64,000 nucleotides of DNA from Paramacrobiotus metropolitanus (Eukaryota; Tardigrada; Eutardigrada; Parachela; Macrobiotidae). Shown one piece after another: positions 1-12,376 of the stretch. Each line of letters begins with the position of its first letter. Position 1 is the first letter of the stretch. The translations under genes were made by a program, and so were the position numbers. Location: contig NW_026570459.1 in assembly GCF_019649055.1 (NCBI RefSeq), positions 62,001 through 126,000 of the forward strand, written 5' to 3'. A model generated the notes under the pieces. The model saw nothing but the letters and a program-made list of their open reading frames with translations. It searched no databases and was not told the origin of the DNA.

Positions 1-80
1 TTATACCAAGTTGCGAAGATGAATAAAATCGCCAAGGCAGCCGCATAGCGCGCTGTTTTTACAATTTTTGATCGAAACAT
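1..80 (-). CDS. First exon (partial) of a chymotrypsin-like serine protease, copy 1
   Basis: The ATG is at 80-78 and the reading frame runs leftwards off the window. The visible 26 codons begin MFRSKIVKTARYAAALAIL and form a signal-anchor-like start: a basic N-terminus, then an Ala/Ile/Leu/Phe-rich hydrophobic stretch. It aligns almost residue for residue with the longer copy at 12377-12574, which continues into a protease start. Keeping this ORF through many third-position changes suggests both copies were under coding constraint. The protease assignment here rests entirely on the paralog, because the diagnostic part lies outside the window. Confidence 0.6.
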   Translation of the reverse strand, partial: MFRSKIVKTARYAAALAILFIFATWY

Positions 81-570
81 GGTTGCAGCTTACCAGTGCA
101 ATAACTTTAGGGCAAATGGAAATCTTCAGCGTACCAAGGTACGACTTCAATTGCAAAACAAAGCAGTAATGCTGCCTCGCAAAGAAATGTCGTTATACTC
201 AGTATTTTTTTGGTTTAAACGAATACTCTGCATTTCTGCTATAAGCTTGCGTGGAGCACATGCCATCTTGTTTGTTCGCACTTTGCATGAACTGATTGCA
301 CATCTCTTTATGCGGAAACAATCATCATTGTGACATTTTTTGCTTGATGCTGACCGATATCATGCCGGTCTGGGCTTGTGCTGGAGACGAACCAAAAGTT
401 CATTCTTTAACTTATCGCGTTCTTATGATCTACTAGATATTACTCGGTTCTTAACGTCGGTGATGTGATTCATCGAAACTCTGCGCAGTCGGTACTTACG
501 GAAAACGGCTCGGTGCAGGTCGCATGATTCCAAATTTCTACTGGGACTTTTATCATGCTGTCATAGTAAA
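1..570. repeat. Segmental duplication carrying protease exon 1, copy A
   Basis: Positions 1-570 align in the same orientation with about 12493-13028, from the protease first exon through its upstream region. A block around 334-430 is nearly identical to 12822-12925. Small indels separate the copies, for example extra bases near 433-470. The duplicates lie 12.5 kb apart, which fits tandem duplication of a whole protease gene. Confidence 0.85.
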
Positions 571-1240
571 ATGCATCTCTTGTGTAGAGTACAGCCAAAT
601 ACTATTATGAATAAAAATTTCGTTCGTTCAAAAAAGATTTTTACCGGCATTCTCAATTTTTAACACTGTTACTCTATACTCTATAGTACGACTTTATACT
701 ACAGATATTATAGTTATTACAAATGAATTTTTAATTAACCATTTTTATTTTTAAAACTAACCTGCACAAATTTGGTACGTTAAGAGAACAAAAAATACTC
801 GCTAGCAAAATCAATTTACCGTAAACACGAAAAATATGTCCTAAAAAGTTCTATCCTAGCAGTCGATCGCACCCAGACCAGACACGGCGAGATACTTACT
901 TGTATGATGAATATTGGGATAAATTTACAAGCATATTTGTTTATTTATTTCCTTTTTTGGTAACCTTGGGATTTTTTAATATAATATATCGTGAACGGTT
1001 CTTGGAACTTGTTATTTCGTTTACGACTGTAAAGTATCACATGGACGCATGCGGAGTCAAAGGTGGTTTTGCAAAGGTTGTATTAGGAGAGAAAGGTGGT
1101 AAAAAAGGGGTAGGTATGTAGGGGGTATGGTACAAAGGGGTAGGTATATGTGGTAAAAAAGGGGTAGGTGGTGAAAAGGTGGTATGTGGAGCCTTCACCT
1201 TATTAATTTAATAACCACATTACTGAACTGATTCTTATTT
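571..1240. other. AT-rich intergenic stretch with a degenerate GGTGG/GGGGTAGG tract
   Basis: No supported gene. At about 1070-1195 a purine-rich tract repeats units like aaaggtggt and aaaaaaggggtagg. Similar ggtggtaaaaagg tracts recur at 31935-32005 and 45945-46010 inside the paralogous blocks described below. Confidence 0.5.
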
Positions 1241-1479
1241 TATTAACCCACCAGCGGGCGGTACTCGAAGGAGTACGAGTTTCCTTACGAAAATCGGGAT
1301 TTCCCGATGAAAAAATTCAATTAAGAAAGGGAATTTTTTGTGAGCTCGTGTTGACCATAGGTCAACGGTGGTGACTATGTCGTCTGCTGACGCCAATGCC
1401 CATGGACAGTCTACAGTATAAAGCCACATAATTTTGTAATAATTAGACGAAAAGGAATTAAGTAGAAGCAATTACTTAA

Positions 1480-2376
1480 TTAAATAGTACAAAAAAAGTA
1501 CTTTAAAACAGCACTATAGAAGTGGTCAACACACTGACCACTGGTCAGAAAAAAATTAAAAACTGCTAAAACCCGTTTTCTTGCATTTTGACCACTACTG
1601 CATATATAAAGTTCAGAAAACAAGCGATGCTGATAATATTCCTTCGCAGACTTTTCGCCTTTATTCATATGGCACTTCACGAAGCAGCCTTTGTGCAGTC
1701 TAACATTGCACTTGCTGCATTTGTGAACACCCCGAGCCGCCTTTACACTGCGTGCATCATTCAGACTTAATTGCACGTTTCCTGGTATGGCCGCAGTGGT
1801 GGGTATGGGGAGAGCGGCGGGAATCATCCAGCTGCAGAGGCGATTGGCGCCGAATCAAATATTAATGGTCACTCGCACTTTTTCTAACACATCATCGGCC
1901 GGACGTAACTTATATAAGGCTGCCGCAAAGGTCAACATCGCTAATGTGGTTATTACAGTTTGCAATCGCCAGAGTCTGGTCAAAAAACTCAGAACCCAAA
2001 ATTCACATGTTTCTTTAAAGCTGCGCGGCTCCATAGCTTTGCTTGCCCAAGCGGTATTCGGTATCGAAGGCAGAGAGCAGCAGAATGCGGGGTTGTGCTG
2101 CCATTTCACAGTGCTACATACACTGGCTGTAGAATTATAATCAGGACTAACCGCATCAGGACTACCATGCCGACCGCCCGGGGGGCCGTTCAGCAACCCC
2201 ATTTTCTGCCAGCTTTCAACAACCAAAACCACATGGAACATGTTTTGCCTCAGAACCGACAGTAACTTATTCCGCTTACGTAATGAAAAGAATCTGTCGA
2301 AAGTGCACCCGCCCGTGTATTCATAACCCTTCATGGGCATTGGCGTCAGGAGGCAACATGTGTTTTTGACGGACAA
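1480..2376 (-). pseudogene. piggyBac-like transposase relic, C-terminal part
   Basis: Two minus-strand ORFs in different frames (2376-1855 and 1827-1480) lie end to end. The second contains KCSKCNVRLHKGCFVKCHM, which matches the C-terminal Cys/His-rich zinc domain of piggyBac transposases (spacing C-x2-C then C-x-x-x-C-H). The first ends with an Ala/Leu-rich stretch and ALYKLRP, comparable to the helical region before that domain. The frame change near 1855-1827 and the lack of the catalytic Asp core show it is broken. A second diverged copy lies at 38905-39600 in the same orientation. The zinc domain match is what I see; the rest is family inference. Confidence 0.5.
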
Positions 2377-2716
2377 TGGTCTTGTTATGTTCGACTTTTT
2401 GAAGACACGGTGGATATTTCTGAATAAAGCATCATCAAATGTACCCTGCTGATTTATCTCAAATTTATTGAACCATCGACGACAGAGTTATTGACCAAGG
2501 CATCGGAGAGCTGAGTCAAGTCGAAATTAGCGATTTTTGCGCACCTGTAGTTTTTGATTAACTTGAGACACAAGGTTGAATAATGCTTTTATTGCTGCTT
2601 TAAAGTTCCTCGTTGCTTATTGCGTTAAGGGAAAGCGAAAAACTGTTGCCCAGCCCTTGGGAAAAAATTCCAAACACCTTGTCGTCGTGTGACGCCAATG
2701 CCCGTCAACGGGTTAA

Positions 2717-3700
2717 CTATAAAATCTATAGAACCTTTTTATACGAATTATTGAATTCGTTATTTTTAGGCTGTGGCTATTGTACCCCAGTATTGTGCGG
2801 TGTGCAAAATAGCCTTTTGCTGTTTTACCCTAGTATGGGCGGCCAGATAGCATTCTGCTGTTTTGCCCATTATGCGTTGCAGTAGCCTTTTTCTATTTTG
2901 CCGCAGCATGGTCGGCAGAATATTTCATAACTAATTTGCCGCATTATGAATTACGGTGCAGTGCAGAGTTACGTAGTTGAACGAATTGTACAACTAAACA
3001 ATTGCCGAACACTTTATAATTAATTTTAACGAAAATGTCGCGCGGTCCCGTACCCAGCCTTATGTGCCAGTATGCGACCCAGACCATTTTACGGCTGAGC
3101 TAAAATATCGGACTGTCGTACAGTGCACTGCGCCCCACAGGTTCGAAGTGGTGAGTATGGGAGCGCGCGACTGTTAAATCTCAAAATGATTGTACAACGG
3201 GAAAAGTGTTGAAGTACCGGCTTCCGCTGGACACCGTCACGTGTTTTTTGTTTACGGCTGTACGCTGTGTACTGGGGAGATTGCTGCTAGTGTGTTTCTA
3301 CTCCCTGGCCTTTATTATTTTGAATACATCATTCTTATACAGATACTGAGGTATTTTCTCTCCTGTGGCTGGCGGACTTGATGTTGTCGGCGGTATCCCA
3401 GCGAACAAGTACAGTGCCGTCTAGTCACAGTCATCCCAAAGGAATTCAATGAAGGCATTCTCACTTACATCGACAGCTGTTAAGTAGAAAAATCGCGCAA
3501 TACCGAAGTAGAGTAACACTATCGAAGCCAGCGTGACTGCAATGATTTGAAGCAATAAGTATAAAATCTATAATACCGACTATGTATACTGGGGCAAAAT
3601 AGCTGAAGACTATACGGGCGAAGTGTAGGGCTATTCTGCCGCCCATACTGTTGGAAAATAGCCAGAAGCTATTCTGCCAAAAATCCTGGGGCAAATTTGC
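2717..3700. repeat. Probable transposon with subterminal 'aatagc / ggcagaat' arrays
   Basis: At 2760-2930 and again at 3585-3705 the sequence repeats short words such as aaaatagc, gggcggc and ctattctgcc in both orientations. The two clusters are separated by about 650 bp without similarity. Clustered subterminal words of this kind are typical of non-autonomous DNA transposons. I could not find exact ends or a target duplication. The middle has no supported gene. Confidence 0.4.
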
Positions 3701-3982
3701 CATTTCGCTTAATTAACGCTATTCGTCGACTCCTTGGATGTGACCTGCAGCCTGTACGTACAAACGTTCACCCACTGGGGACATTTCGGTTCGTTTTAAG
3801 GAAGCATCCATGAATTACGTACGCAGCGGACCAGGGAGGGAAAGGTCGCAATATACTCACTAGTCACTACTAACAGCAACGTGTTACAAATTAATAATTT
3901 GCAGTCATACCTATATTGCTCTTCAAATCGAAGTTGTACGTTGCCCATTAGCAGCATGCGACTATAGTATTCAAACTGATTA

Positions 3983-4395
3983 CCGTAAAACCCGAAATTA
4001 ACGCCCCGTGCGGCTTTAAACGCCCCCTCCCGAAGCTCTCGAAATAATAGAAGCCCCCCCCGAAATTATCGCCCCGGGGCGCCTAATAAGTTGCGGCGCC
4101 GCGCTTTTTTAGAGCATTGTCGTTACAGTCTGAATGTTACATCTTGTTAAGTTACGTGGATTCCATTTAAGCACACCTGTTAAACCATGATTTTCTAGCA
4201 AATGTCTTGGTTTCTAAATTATTCCTTTAATGTCCACACATACAAATTTCGTTAAAACTTGAATATCCTGAGCGCGATATTCCTTTGAAATATTTAAACG
4301 CCCCCCCGCAATAAACGCCCCCTGCGGTTTTAAGCGCCCCCTCCCAAACCTCTCGAAAAAATAAAAGCCCAGGGCGTTAATATCGGGTTTTACGG
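3983..4395. mobile_element. Small TIR element (MITE) with TA target duplication
   Basis: The ends are inverted copies beginning CCGTAAAACCCGAAATTAAC (left) and CCGTAAAACCCGATATTAAC (right, reverse complement), flanked by TA on both sides (3981-3982 and 4396-4397). Inside, degenerate 'aacgccccc' words repeat in both halves. No coding capacity. The TA duplication fits the Tc1/mariner superfamily. Confidence 0.75.
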
Positions 4396-6065
4396 TACTT
4401 ATTACGTTTATTATTGTTTCTATACCGTAACAGCAGCCGGTTGGACTACTGTTTTACGGGAGTGGGCTAGCTATTCCACCTTGCCACAATCTGCCGGCTG
4501 TTAGTGTGGACAAGGCTGGCACTAACGTTTACACCGGTGGGTAGTAGCAACCGTTGGGATGCATGCTCGTACCGCTGCGGTTAGAGCAACACAACGCAAG
4601 GTCATTGCAAGAGTTTATTAGCAGTTACACGTAAGCAAGATTCAGTGACCAGATTCAGTGAGCAAAGCAAGCTGATGAGCCAGAAGCGTGGAAGGCGCGA
4701 GACAATATATGTAACAGGAGCAAGAATTCATTAGCAAGATTCTGAGTAAGCTGCAGCAAGAATAATTTCAAGAAGAGTCTGACCGTGAGATGTGGTAGGA
4801 AAATGTAAAGAAATAAGGACTCGTCTTCATTAACAGCACAACTAACAGTCAGAAGAGAAAGGCACCTAACATTCCTACTAGTGGTACATTAAACTTTCTA
4901 TTGCTACAATACTGTACAATGTATGTGCTAGTTTTAGATAATTTTTTTCTCTACGCGTTCACAATACTGATAGTATTTCCAAATAACTTGCTGTATTAGA
5001 GAAAGGAAAATACCAAATGAAAGTGATTGTTCAAAGTGATTGTACATTACTCAGAAAGATCACCAAAAACTAAATGCACTTTGTGGCACGGCAATAAGTA
5101 TGTAAAAAATACACTTCCCTGGAAAAACATAACCGATATACTGTATTTTGGTGCAAAAATGAAAAGAGCATTACATTTCGCGGTGGTACTGGCTCTCGCG
5201 CTCGTGCAGTAATGTGGTTCGCAACCACCGCTAATATCGTACAATTTCAGCAACCCATCAACCGCACTGCTAGATTACCCAGAGTAGCTGCTCCGATTTA
5301 AAATCCTTAAAATATTGTAAAATGGTCTATCAGAATGACTTCGATTTACTCCGTTCGTACAGCTAATACTGCATTTTCGGTCGCTACTCAGAAACCACCC
5401 AGTAGCGTATGGTAACTGTACCGCTTCCCTAAAATGCTCGCTCATCCAAACGATTTTAAACATAGCGCAAATGAAACTGGTGCGGAAAGAAGTAGAAAGC
5501 GTTTGGTTCGAGTATGGAAACTGACTGCTATAACTCGTACAACACCAACATGTAGCAACAGAACGATCCACAGTAAATAAATAAGTACCTCGTAAAATTA
5601 TGACGCCAATCTGAATACATAAAACGCATCGCCAAGCTGAATAAATATCAGGATATAAAAAAACAGAACGAGTGGGGCAGAACATATGGCTGATATCAGT
5701 TACTTCGTTTATTGCGTTAATACAAGTAGATAGAGTAAACATCCAAAAATGATTAATGACTGCTCAGAAAAAACCTAACACATGCTAACTATTTGGTTTA
5801 CTGGTCGCTCAACCGTACTCATTTTTCAAGATACCACAAAAAGAAGTAAGTGTTTAAAAATTTGGAGCTGTTCTGATGATTCTGATGATGAACAGTTACA
5901 GTAACAACTGCACTAATTACTTGTATAACTTGTTAAGTCGACACGACACTGATTCGGTACAGGGTCAGTAGTAATGAAACGCCGGTAATGGGCCAGGTTC
6001 AGGTATTAGGAAAAGCGCTTTCTCCCTGGAAACAGTGACGTCCTGCGGAAGAAGGTTCGTAAACA
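4396..6065. other. No supported gene
   Basis: AT-rich sequence without recognisable domains. A 155-codon minus-strand open frame (5742-5275) exists. It shows no recognisable motif and no clear splice context, so I treat it as chance. Confidence 0.4.
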
Positions 6066-6407
6066 TCATTGCACATAAAAGTTAAAACACAATTCCGTGT
6101 AATGCAAATGTACCCGCACGAATGTATTGCAACCACTTGATCCTTGGACCACAGGGACCGAGCGACAAATGAGGGGGCTGCCACTGTCCCCGGGACCTGG
6201 AAACTCTTGGCCATAGGCGCACCAGTTGAATTCAAAGATTCCTGGATCAAGCGTTTTGCACTCGAATGGTGTTAGAGGAAAAATTTGGCCTTCTTGTAGG
6301 ATCGGCGAGGGCGTTCCATTATGCCCTAGCGAAGAGCCCCATCCCGGCAGCCTACAGGCTTCAGGAAACGGCGGGCTGTGCGCAAAACTGAACGGTGCCG
6401 GCATCAT
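6066..6407 (-). CDS. Serine protease (S1, chymotrypsin fold) exon with the catalytic serine
   Basis: The frame reads a GWG motif, then CAYGQEF, then PGPGDSGSPLICR. GDSGSPL is the S1 family signature holding the nucleophilic serine, and GWG lies the usual distance before it. A likely acceptor, gcgcacag, precedes the conserved part near 6380. The exon may end before the nominal stop, for example at a GT within 6100-6150. The cysteine normally just before GDSG (C-x-GDSG) is replaced, so one standard disulfide is missing. It lies on the same strand as the exon at 12574-12377 and may be its 3' part, but I could not find the His and Asp exons in the 6 kb between. Confidence 0.65.
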   Translation of the reverse strand: MMPAPFSFAHSPPFPEACRLPGWGSSLGHNGTPSPILQEGQIFPLTPFECKTLDPGIFEFNWCAYGQEFPGPGDSGSPLICRSVPVVQGSSGCNTFVRVHLHYTELCFNFYVQ

Positions 6408-7786
6408 CCAGGGAGTGAATTTGGATATTTCCTAGTATCATTTTATTTCATTTTTTCGTGCCAAGGCCAAGGAATCGAAAGACTTCGCGTGAAGTTACTT
6501 TAAATGTGCGAATTATAATGCTTCTAATTATTATCATTTTTTTAAGTTAAATAATTGAGCTTGTAACCGGAACTACTTATTGTTTACCTCTGCTAGGTTC
6601 CAGAGGCAGATATCGTGTTCACAGGCCATTCGATTATATTCGTCATGGCAGTGATATGAAGATATGTTGATATGCACTGCGCTTTGTTCCTCCTCATCTA
6701 AGTTGTGGCGTCCCATCGAACAGCGGATTATGTCGTTATACTCTCTGAATGCGGCACAGATATGCGCTGCCGTTATTACTCTCTTTCCATTGACCTATAA
6801 TTTAAATATGGAAGTAGTGCATAATTATTGATTATTTCAAGAGAATTTCTGATTTGTTTGTGTTTTACATAAGCCTTCTCAAACTAGGGCAAACATGTTC
6901 CCGTAAATTTAACTCGCTCAGCTATCTCTGGGTTCTCCACATCAGAGAGAAAGAACACAGAACACGTGCGTACGTACGTACACTCGGAGATACTGATTGC
7001 ATTATTTTGCGAATAATATCTCAGCGGGATTCATAAGCTGAACATTTTCATAAATATACGAATTCTAGCATGCACCTTGATCGGCGTGCAAATTCCAGCA
7101 TTACGTTTTGGCCGGTAGCAAGTACTGTCAACAGTTTAGAAGGACTACAAACTACAAAGTGAGCGAAAATTACACTGTCGCTTGTACGGAATGTACTGCA
7201 GTGCTACCTTTGGAAGCAGTGATTTTGTAGCAAACAGACAGCTGAATTCATCTATGAAAAGGACTACTCTTGAGGACATCAGAGTTTCATAGACACATAA
7301 TTAATTTTCACAAATTTGATAACGCAGTTTTAGCAACGCAGTATCTATTATCACATAGCTGAAGCTAGGGAGGCCATTTTGGCACAGTGACCAAAATGCT
7401 GAACCATAACATCTAAAGTGCGAACATGATGTAAACACGATGTGTACGGGCAAGGGCGAAAAGGTATATGGTATCACGGAAGAAGATCTCTAATATAGCT
7501 CCAAAAAAATCTGGGGCAACGAGATCGGAAAAACCGTAAAATAATGAAAACAACTGTAAACGCCATTTGATTCAGGATGTTCACAAACATGCATTTTATG
7601 CATGTTCACATGCATTTTATTTCTAAAAAAAATTGTTCTAACCCGTGCCACCAGTGCCGGTTCCGGCAAAACTAGCAGCTGCAGTAAAGCTTTCAAGGTA
7701 AAACTGAAAATAGTACAAAATATCGAGTTGAAATTCTATGGCGATATTAAAGCACCTTTAAAATTTTATTTATACATACTGACATA
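6408..7786. other. Probable intronic or intergenic sequence, nothing supported
   Basis: If the protease exons at 12.5 kb and 6.3 kb belong to one gene, this would be its intron. No exon carrying the catalytic histidine or aspartate was recognised on the minus strand. Confidence 0.35.
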
Positions 7787-8139
7787 AACTTACTATAGTG
7801 TGAAAGGACTGGGAAGCAACCGTTTGACGTCATCACTATCGCATACACGGGAGGGCGGCTGCCATGGTGACAGTTAAGCGTTTTTGTCTGTTTTCTCAAC
7901 AGATTTCTCTTCTCTTTTATTTTTAGCGCACCAAATATTGGTTTCTGTATTCAGTTTGATCTTTTACAATATCAGAAATCTCCCGATGAGAAAGAAACTT
8001 GAGAATATCTTTTAAAAGGTACAACAAAAGCTGTGGAAATATGGCAAGCAATAGCACAGCCGTGCTTTCTGTATGCGATAGTGATGACGTAGTGGAACGT
8101 GGCGCAGTCCGTTCCCAGTCCTTACAGCTATAGTAAGTT
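7787..8139. mobile_element. MITE with ~65-bp terminal inverted repeats and TA duplication
   Basis: Left end AACTTACTATAGTGTGAAAG and right end (reverse complement) AACTTACTATAGCTGTAAGG extend into a longer inverted match containing CATCACTATCGCATACA on both sides. TA flanks both ends (7785-7786, 8140-8141). It has no ORF of note. The ends and target fit Tc1/mariner-type MITEs. Confidence 0.75.
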
Positions 8140-9272
8140 TATGATACTGATGTTTAATCACCATCTTGCTGTAATCAAATTGTAACCCTCAAATGTCTAA
8201 AAGGAAAAAACTATTCAGCAGTGAGACTTTTTTACGCCGAAAAAATGCAAGGAAAAGACAGAGCACAGAAGAATTTAAAGACTGCTCGTCGCAGCGGATA
8301 GATTTCGAAATCTTATTAATTAAAACGCTCAAAAAAGCGTCTTAACAACTACGAGGGAAACTACTGGGAGCTTTTGTTCGGAAATTGACAGCAACAATTG
8401 CCAACAAAGGAAATTGGCATTACGTCTATCGGTCTATGTAACGAAAATTTTAAAGCGGGGTGCTCAAGCTCAGCCTAAACTAACACTTATAATATTATAT
8501 TGTAGCGATAGTATTTGTACGAGTATTTGTACTCGTACAACCGATAAGACCACCCCGTTATGGTTCATCATTCCATCGTGTTATGAATTTGTGGCCATTT
8601 TACCGGCTACTTCTCCTTCTCATGAATTTCTAGAATTCAGTCTTGTACTTAGCTTGCTACAGCTTGAATCTACTTGATTAACCGTGTTGGTCCTACTCTC
8701 TTGCCCTAAAGGGCCTAAACCATGTTCCGTTTCTTGAACGCCATTGTTATTAAACCTGCCTGAGTTACGCTGTTGCGTTTGACCGCTTGGGATGAACCAG
8801 CGTCATCCCCATCGGAGCCACTTGTGTAATTGTGTGAAGTCAGTTAAGAACGTCCTCGGCCAGCATCGTTGCCGGCCGTGCCACCTTTCATCCCAACAGC
8901 CGCATAATCGTGGTAACGGCTAATCACTAACCCACTAGAACAGCAGCCAGATAGGCTGTTGTTACAATATTAAACAGTGAGTAGTCAGTCAGTCGAAGGA
9001 AAGTTCTCAAGAGAACTGACCTTGCATTGCCGAGTAAACGGAGTAAACATTTAACAGAATCTTTAGCTACGTTGGTAATACAATAAAATGCTCGAGGATT
9101 CAGCGTGCAAACGAGGCATCTATTATGGGAACAGCACCACCGGCGGCGAATTTAGACGAAATTGTCTCTATTATTCAACCGCCTTTGCTTGTAGATGTCG
9201 CTGTGTTACTCGCTGTCTTTCGTTTTCTTGCTGCCTTAAAACATCGTAAAATTTGTCATCGGAATTTAAATA
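8140..9272. other. Nothing supported
   Basis: Mixed AT-rich sequence with a short inverted word pair tacgagta/tactcgta at 8518-8540. No domain-bearing frame was seen. Confidence 0.35.
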
Positions 9273-10389
9273 CAGCCCTGCTACGCCAAGTTCGGACAGT
9301 TACATAAAATAAATTCAAAAATAAGTTTCTTCGTCATCATGTTTTTCTTTTAACACTTTTCTAGTGTAACTTTTTGTTGCGGATCTAATGATACCAAAAA
9401 TAGAATCTTCCGGCATGTTACTGAGCAGGTAGGCGGTGATTAAGTGGGTGGGGCTGTGTTGGTTTTCAGGGTGCTTATTACTGCCCCTCTAGAAACTTCA
9501 CGAACCTCAATTTTTAAGTGAGCTGTTCTGGAAACTGTATATCTGCCCGAGAGGTGTTCGTTACAGTTCAACAACTCAGGTCTGCGCAATCGGTCCTCGA
9601 GGTAATCTCAAACCAAAGTTCGTCTCCCATAGACTTGTATGTTATAACCCACCCGATGAAGAACGCGGCTGCCTAGCGTACAGATGTAGATGATTTGAAG
9701 TTGACCGTTTCCATGGGTAAAACACGGGTCAAACTACACGATTTTAATGAATCGACAGCTATCTACCACACAGATGGGAAGATGCAAGTGCCAGACAACT
9801 GGAAGAAAAACCTAACAAAGCAGTGTCTAAAAAATGTTATGATTGATATCATAATTCGTTGGGACTAAACGTATCGGGTTTTTTGTGGGAATGAAAAACC
9901 TGAAGTAGACGCAAAGTCATCTGTAAACCAGATTTTATCCAGATTAGACATCTACGACCGCTCACGGCTGTACGGCGAGCGCCGGGAAAAGGTTATCCTA
10001 CATTTTGACGGTGCCCGCAGGAAGGCTGCAAAGGTCACGTAGTCTTGGTAGAAACAGGGCTCTGTTAGGCATCATCCGGAAGAAAATTGAATGGCAAACA
10101 CCATAAAATTAACTGATTTAGACTAGAAAAGGTGTGGAATTTTTAAACGAATTGTAAAAAGGGAGATGCATCCCAGAACAGATGAGTCGAGCCGTTTTTG
10201 GAAGCTGGTCCGTTCTAGTTTCAACCTCACTGTAACTCGAGGCATGCTTTCAGCGTAAAAACTTTAAATTAAAAAAAGTTGCTGGACACATACGCTGATC
10301 ATATAAAAATGAAATGCGATTCTAATTGTTAACGGGTGACTCGTGATAATTTTTCGAGCAAAGTGTCCGAACTTGGCGTAGCAGGGCTG
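9273..10389 (+). mobile_element. mariner-type transposon, 1.1 kb, decayed
   Basis: Perfect 26-bp terminal inverted repeats start CAGCCCTGCTACGCCAAG at 9273 and end as the exact inverse at 10389. They are flanked by TA (9271-9272 and 10390-10391). The length and TA target are those of Tc1/mariner elements. The interior holds a transposase remnant (see 9896-10039), but stop codons interrupt the rest. The identical TIRs suggest fairly recent activity or conversion. A related element with similar ends lies at 18431-19175. Confidence 0.85.
9896..10039 (+). pseudogene. mariner-like transposase fragment
   Basis: A plus-strand frame reads through VNQILSRLDIYD and VILHFDGARRKAAKVT before a stop. The hydrophobic strand followed by an Asp in H-x-DGAR corresponds to the second catalytic Asp region of mariner transposases (usual form hhDNARPH). 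It lies in the second half of an element with mariner ends, which supports the call. No intact first or third catalytic residue could be assigned. Confidence 0.5.
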
Positions 10390-11599
10390 TAAATACGGTA
10401 GTACAACATAAAATGCTCCTGGTAATCAGGGCATCTTGATTTTCCCAGGATTTTTAACCAGATGCAGATTGATAAGCTACACTTGAACAAACGACATTTT
10501 GAAACTGCAGGCTACGACATTTAAATATCGTTCAACGTTAAGCTTGAGTTTCTACTTACTTACTTTCTGAGTTGGGTTGAGTTTAATGTCCTTGCAACAG
10601 ATCTTCCACCCTCTCTATTGTAGGTTTCAGACAGTACACAATCAATAATCTTGCAATCATGCAATTTGCAGCTCTTTGACAACAATAAAAGCATATTTAA
10701 CAAAGTTAACATTATGGCGTACGCATAGCAGAAGAAAAGTAAATCAACGATTCACATACGTATTATGAATAATCTTTAAATCCATATATTTCCCTAATAT
10801 TTTATTTGAAATCTAGTGACGGAATATATATGTACCTACGAACGTTTATTATTTCTAGTGAAAAAAAATTACTTAAAAGGGCTGACCTTTCTCTGCTATC
10901 CTAAAAGTTTCTAGGATTTCAACTTAAACCGCACATACCCCTTTCAAGATTAAAATGCGTAGGAAATAGTCATAATCAGTACCACGTAATTCAGAATCCG
11001 GCAACATTAATATTCAAAAATAATAAGCTTTACGTTTTCGAAAGATTCAAAAACAGTAGCATGTGAAATCAGCAAGAGTGATCGAACTTAAAAAAAAAAC
11101 TTCATTGCCTCGTCATGAAATTTGTCCGGGCCCCGAGGGATAAGGTTTTTCAGACTATGATCAGCGAGCCGTATGCCACAAGAAACGCGGGCGAAGCCGA
11201 AGCGGTTTCTTTTATGTTACTCGTACTAACACAAAATACTTGTTACAATATTAGACCGCGCACAATGCACATCATGATGCGACCTCGCTTAAACCTTACG
11301 CAAACACCTGACACAAACGAATACAAATCTGCTTTCTCCAGTACTTCAGTTATCCTTCAAAAATTAATAATACCGGCTGTTGATTTCGTACTACATAGCC
11401 TGGCTTCCTCGTAATTTTGTTTTCCTTTATCCTGTTTAAAAATTCTTGTGGACGATTAGGCTGAATGTTTTTATTAATCAAAATTTGCACCATTTCCGAT
11501 GGGTCTACAGATGCTAGCGTCAAGGTGTGTTAGGCTGCTGTGGCTTCAATTCTAAACTTTCTGTGATGCTTTTATTTTTGTAACCCTACTTACTACGTA
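10390..11599. other. AT-rich, nothing firmly supported
   Basis: A 99-codon plus-strand frame at 11115-11414 has locally higher GC (11110-11260) but no recognisable motif. I do not call it a gene. Confidence 0.35.
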
Positions 11600-11640
11600 C
11601 TAGCAGACCCCGCGCAGTTTCGCGCAAACTGCGCGGAAGA
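11600..11640 (-). mobile_element. Helitron 3' terminus (hairpin plus CTAG end)
   Basis: On the minus strand a perfect 11-bp stem CCGCGCAGTTT / AAACTGCGCGG with a 5-base loop is followed by GGTCTGCTAG and then T. A hairpin about 10 bases before a terminal CTAG, with insertion before T, is the standard Helitron 3' end. Two more termini of the same family lie at 27374-27398 and 38492-38516. The 5' end, starting TC somewhere to the right on this strand, was not located. Confidence 0.75.
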
Positions 11641-12376
11641 AGTAAACTACAAATAAGCTACCTTGCGTGTATGATTAAAAGACTACTATCTTTTCTACCA
11701 TCGCCAGTCTATCGAAGTAGGTTATTTTTGAGCGGAAGAGCGGATTGACCACCGAATTATAGAATATACCTAATTTTTACAATGAATGCGACACTTTAAT
11801 TCGGATTAAATTGTGTGCTGTCTAAACTGCACTTAATTTGTAGTATCATAATATCATTCCTTACACCAGGTGTAAATGCTGCCCGGTGCCTTCAGTTGCA
11901 CTATCGGAAACAGCATCCATTCCAGTTTTCCATAAACTGCATATCTACAGTAAATTGAACCCTCATATTAAAAAGTAAAACCCTTTATTAGCACAAGCCA
12001 GTTAGAATACCCTAGTTAAAAAAAAGAAGTTACCCTTAAAGAAGTTAGTGATTAAAAAGTTACCCTTTATAACAAAATTTTATTGTTAGGCCTCAAATTA
12101 GAGACGCGCGTTTTGAATATCTTTGATACGCTCGTATAAACGCTTTTGGGTTTTATCAAGTATGTTGTGGAAGGGGGTAACGATCGGTACAGTACAAAAA
12201 CGGATTACGCGTCGGTACCAAAACAAAAAAGATTTTCTCACTTGTCAACTTTAGAAAATTGCCCGCCAAGCTACGCACAACCAAAAACTGGTTTTCATAA
12301 GTTAAATTTTTGCCGCGCGGAGTCCAAGTGTGTTATAATTTACCGTTGTAAGGAAATTACCGTGTTCAGTACTCAC
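11641..12376. other. First intron or decayed Helitron body
   Basis: AT-rich sequence. It lies downstream of the protease exon donor on the minus strand and may include the body of the Helitron ending at 11600. No gene supported. Confidence 0.3.

Noticed and set aside
5275-5742. 155-codon minus-strand open frame
   Set aside because: No motif, no conserved composition, no convincing splice or start context; a few frames of this length are expected by chance in 64 kb.
11115-11414. 99-codon plus-strand frame with locally raised GC
   Set aside because: No recognisable domain, no splice sites consistent with an exon, and the second half is AT-rich with no coding bias visible.
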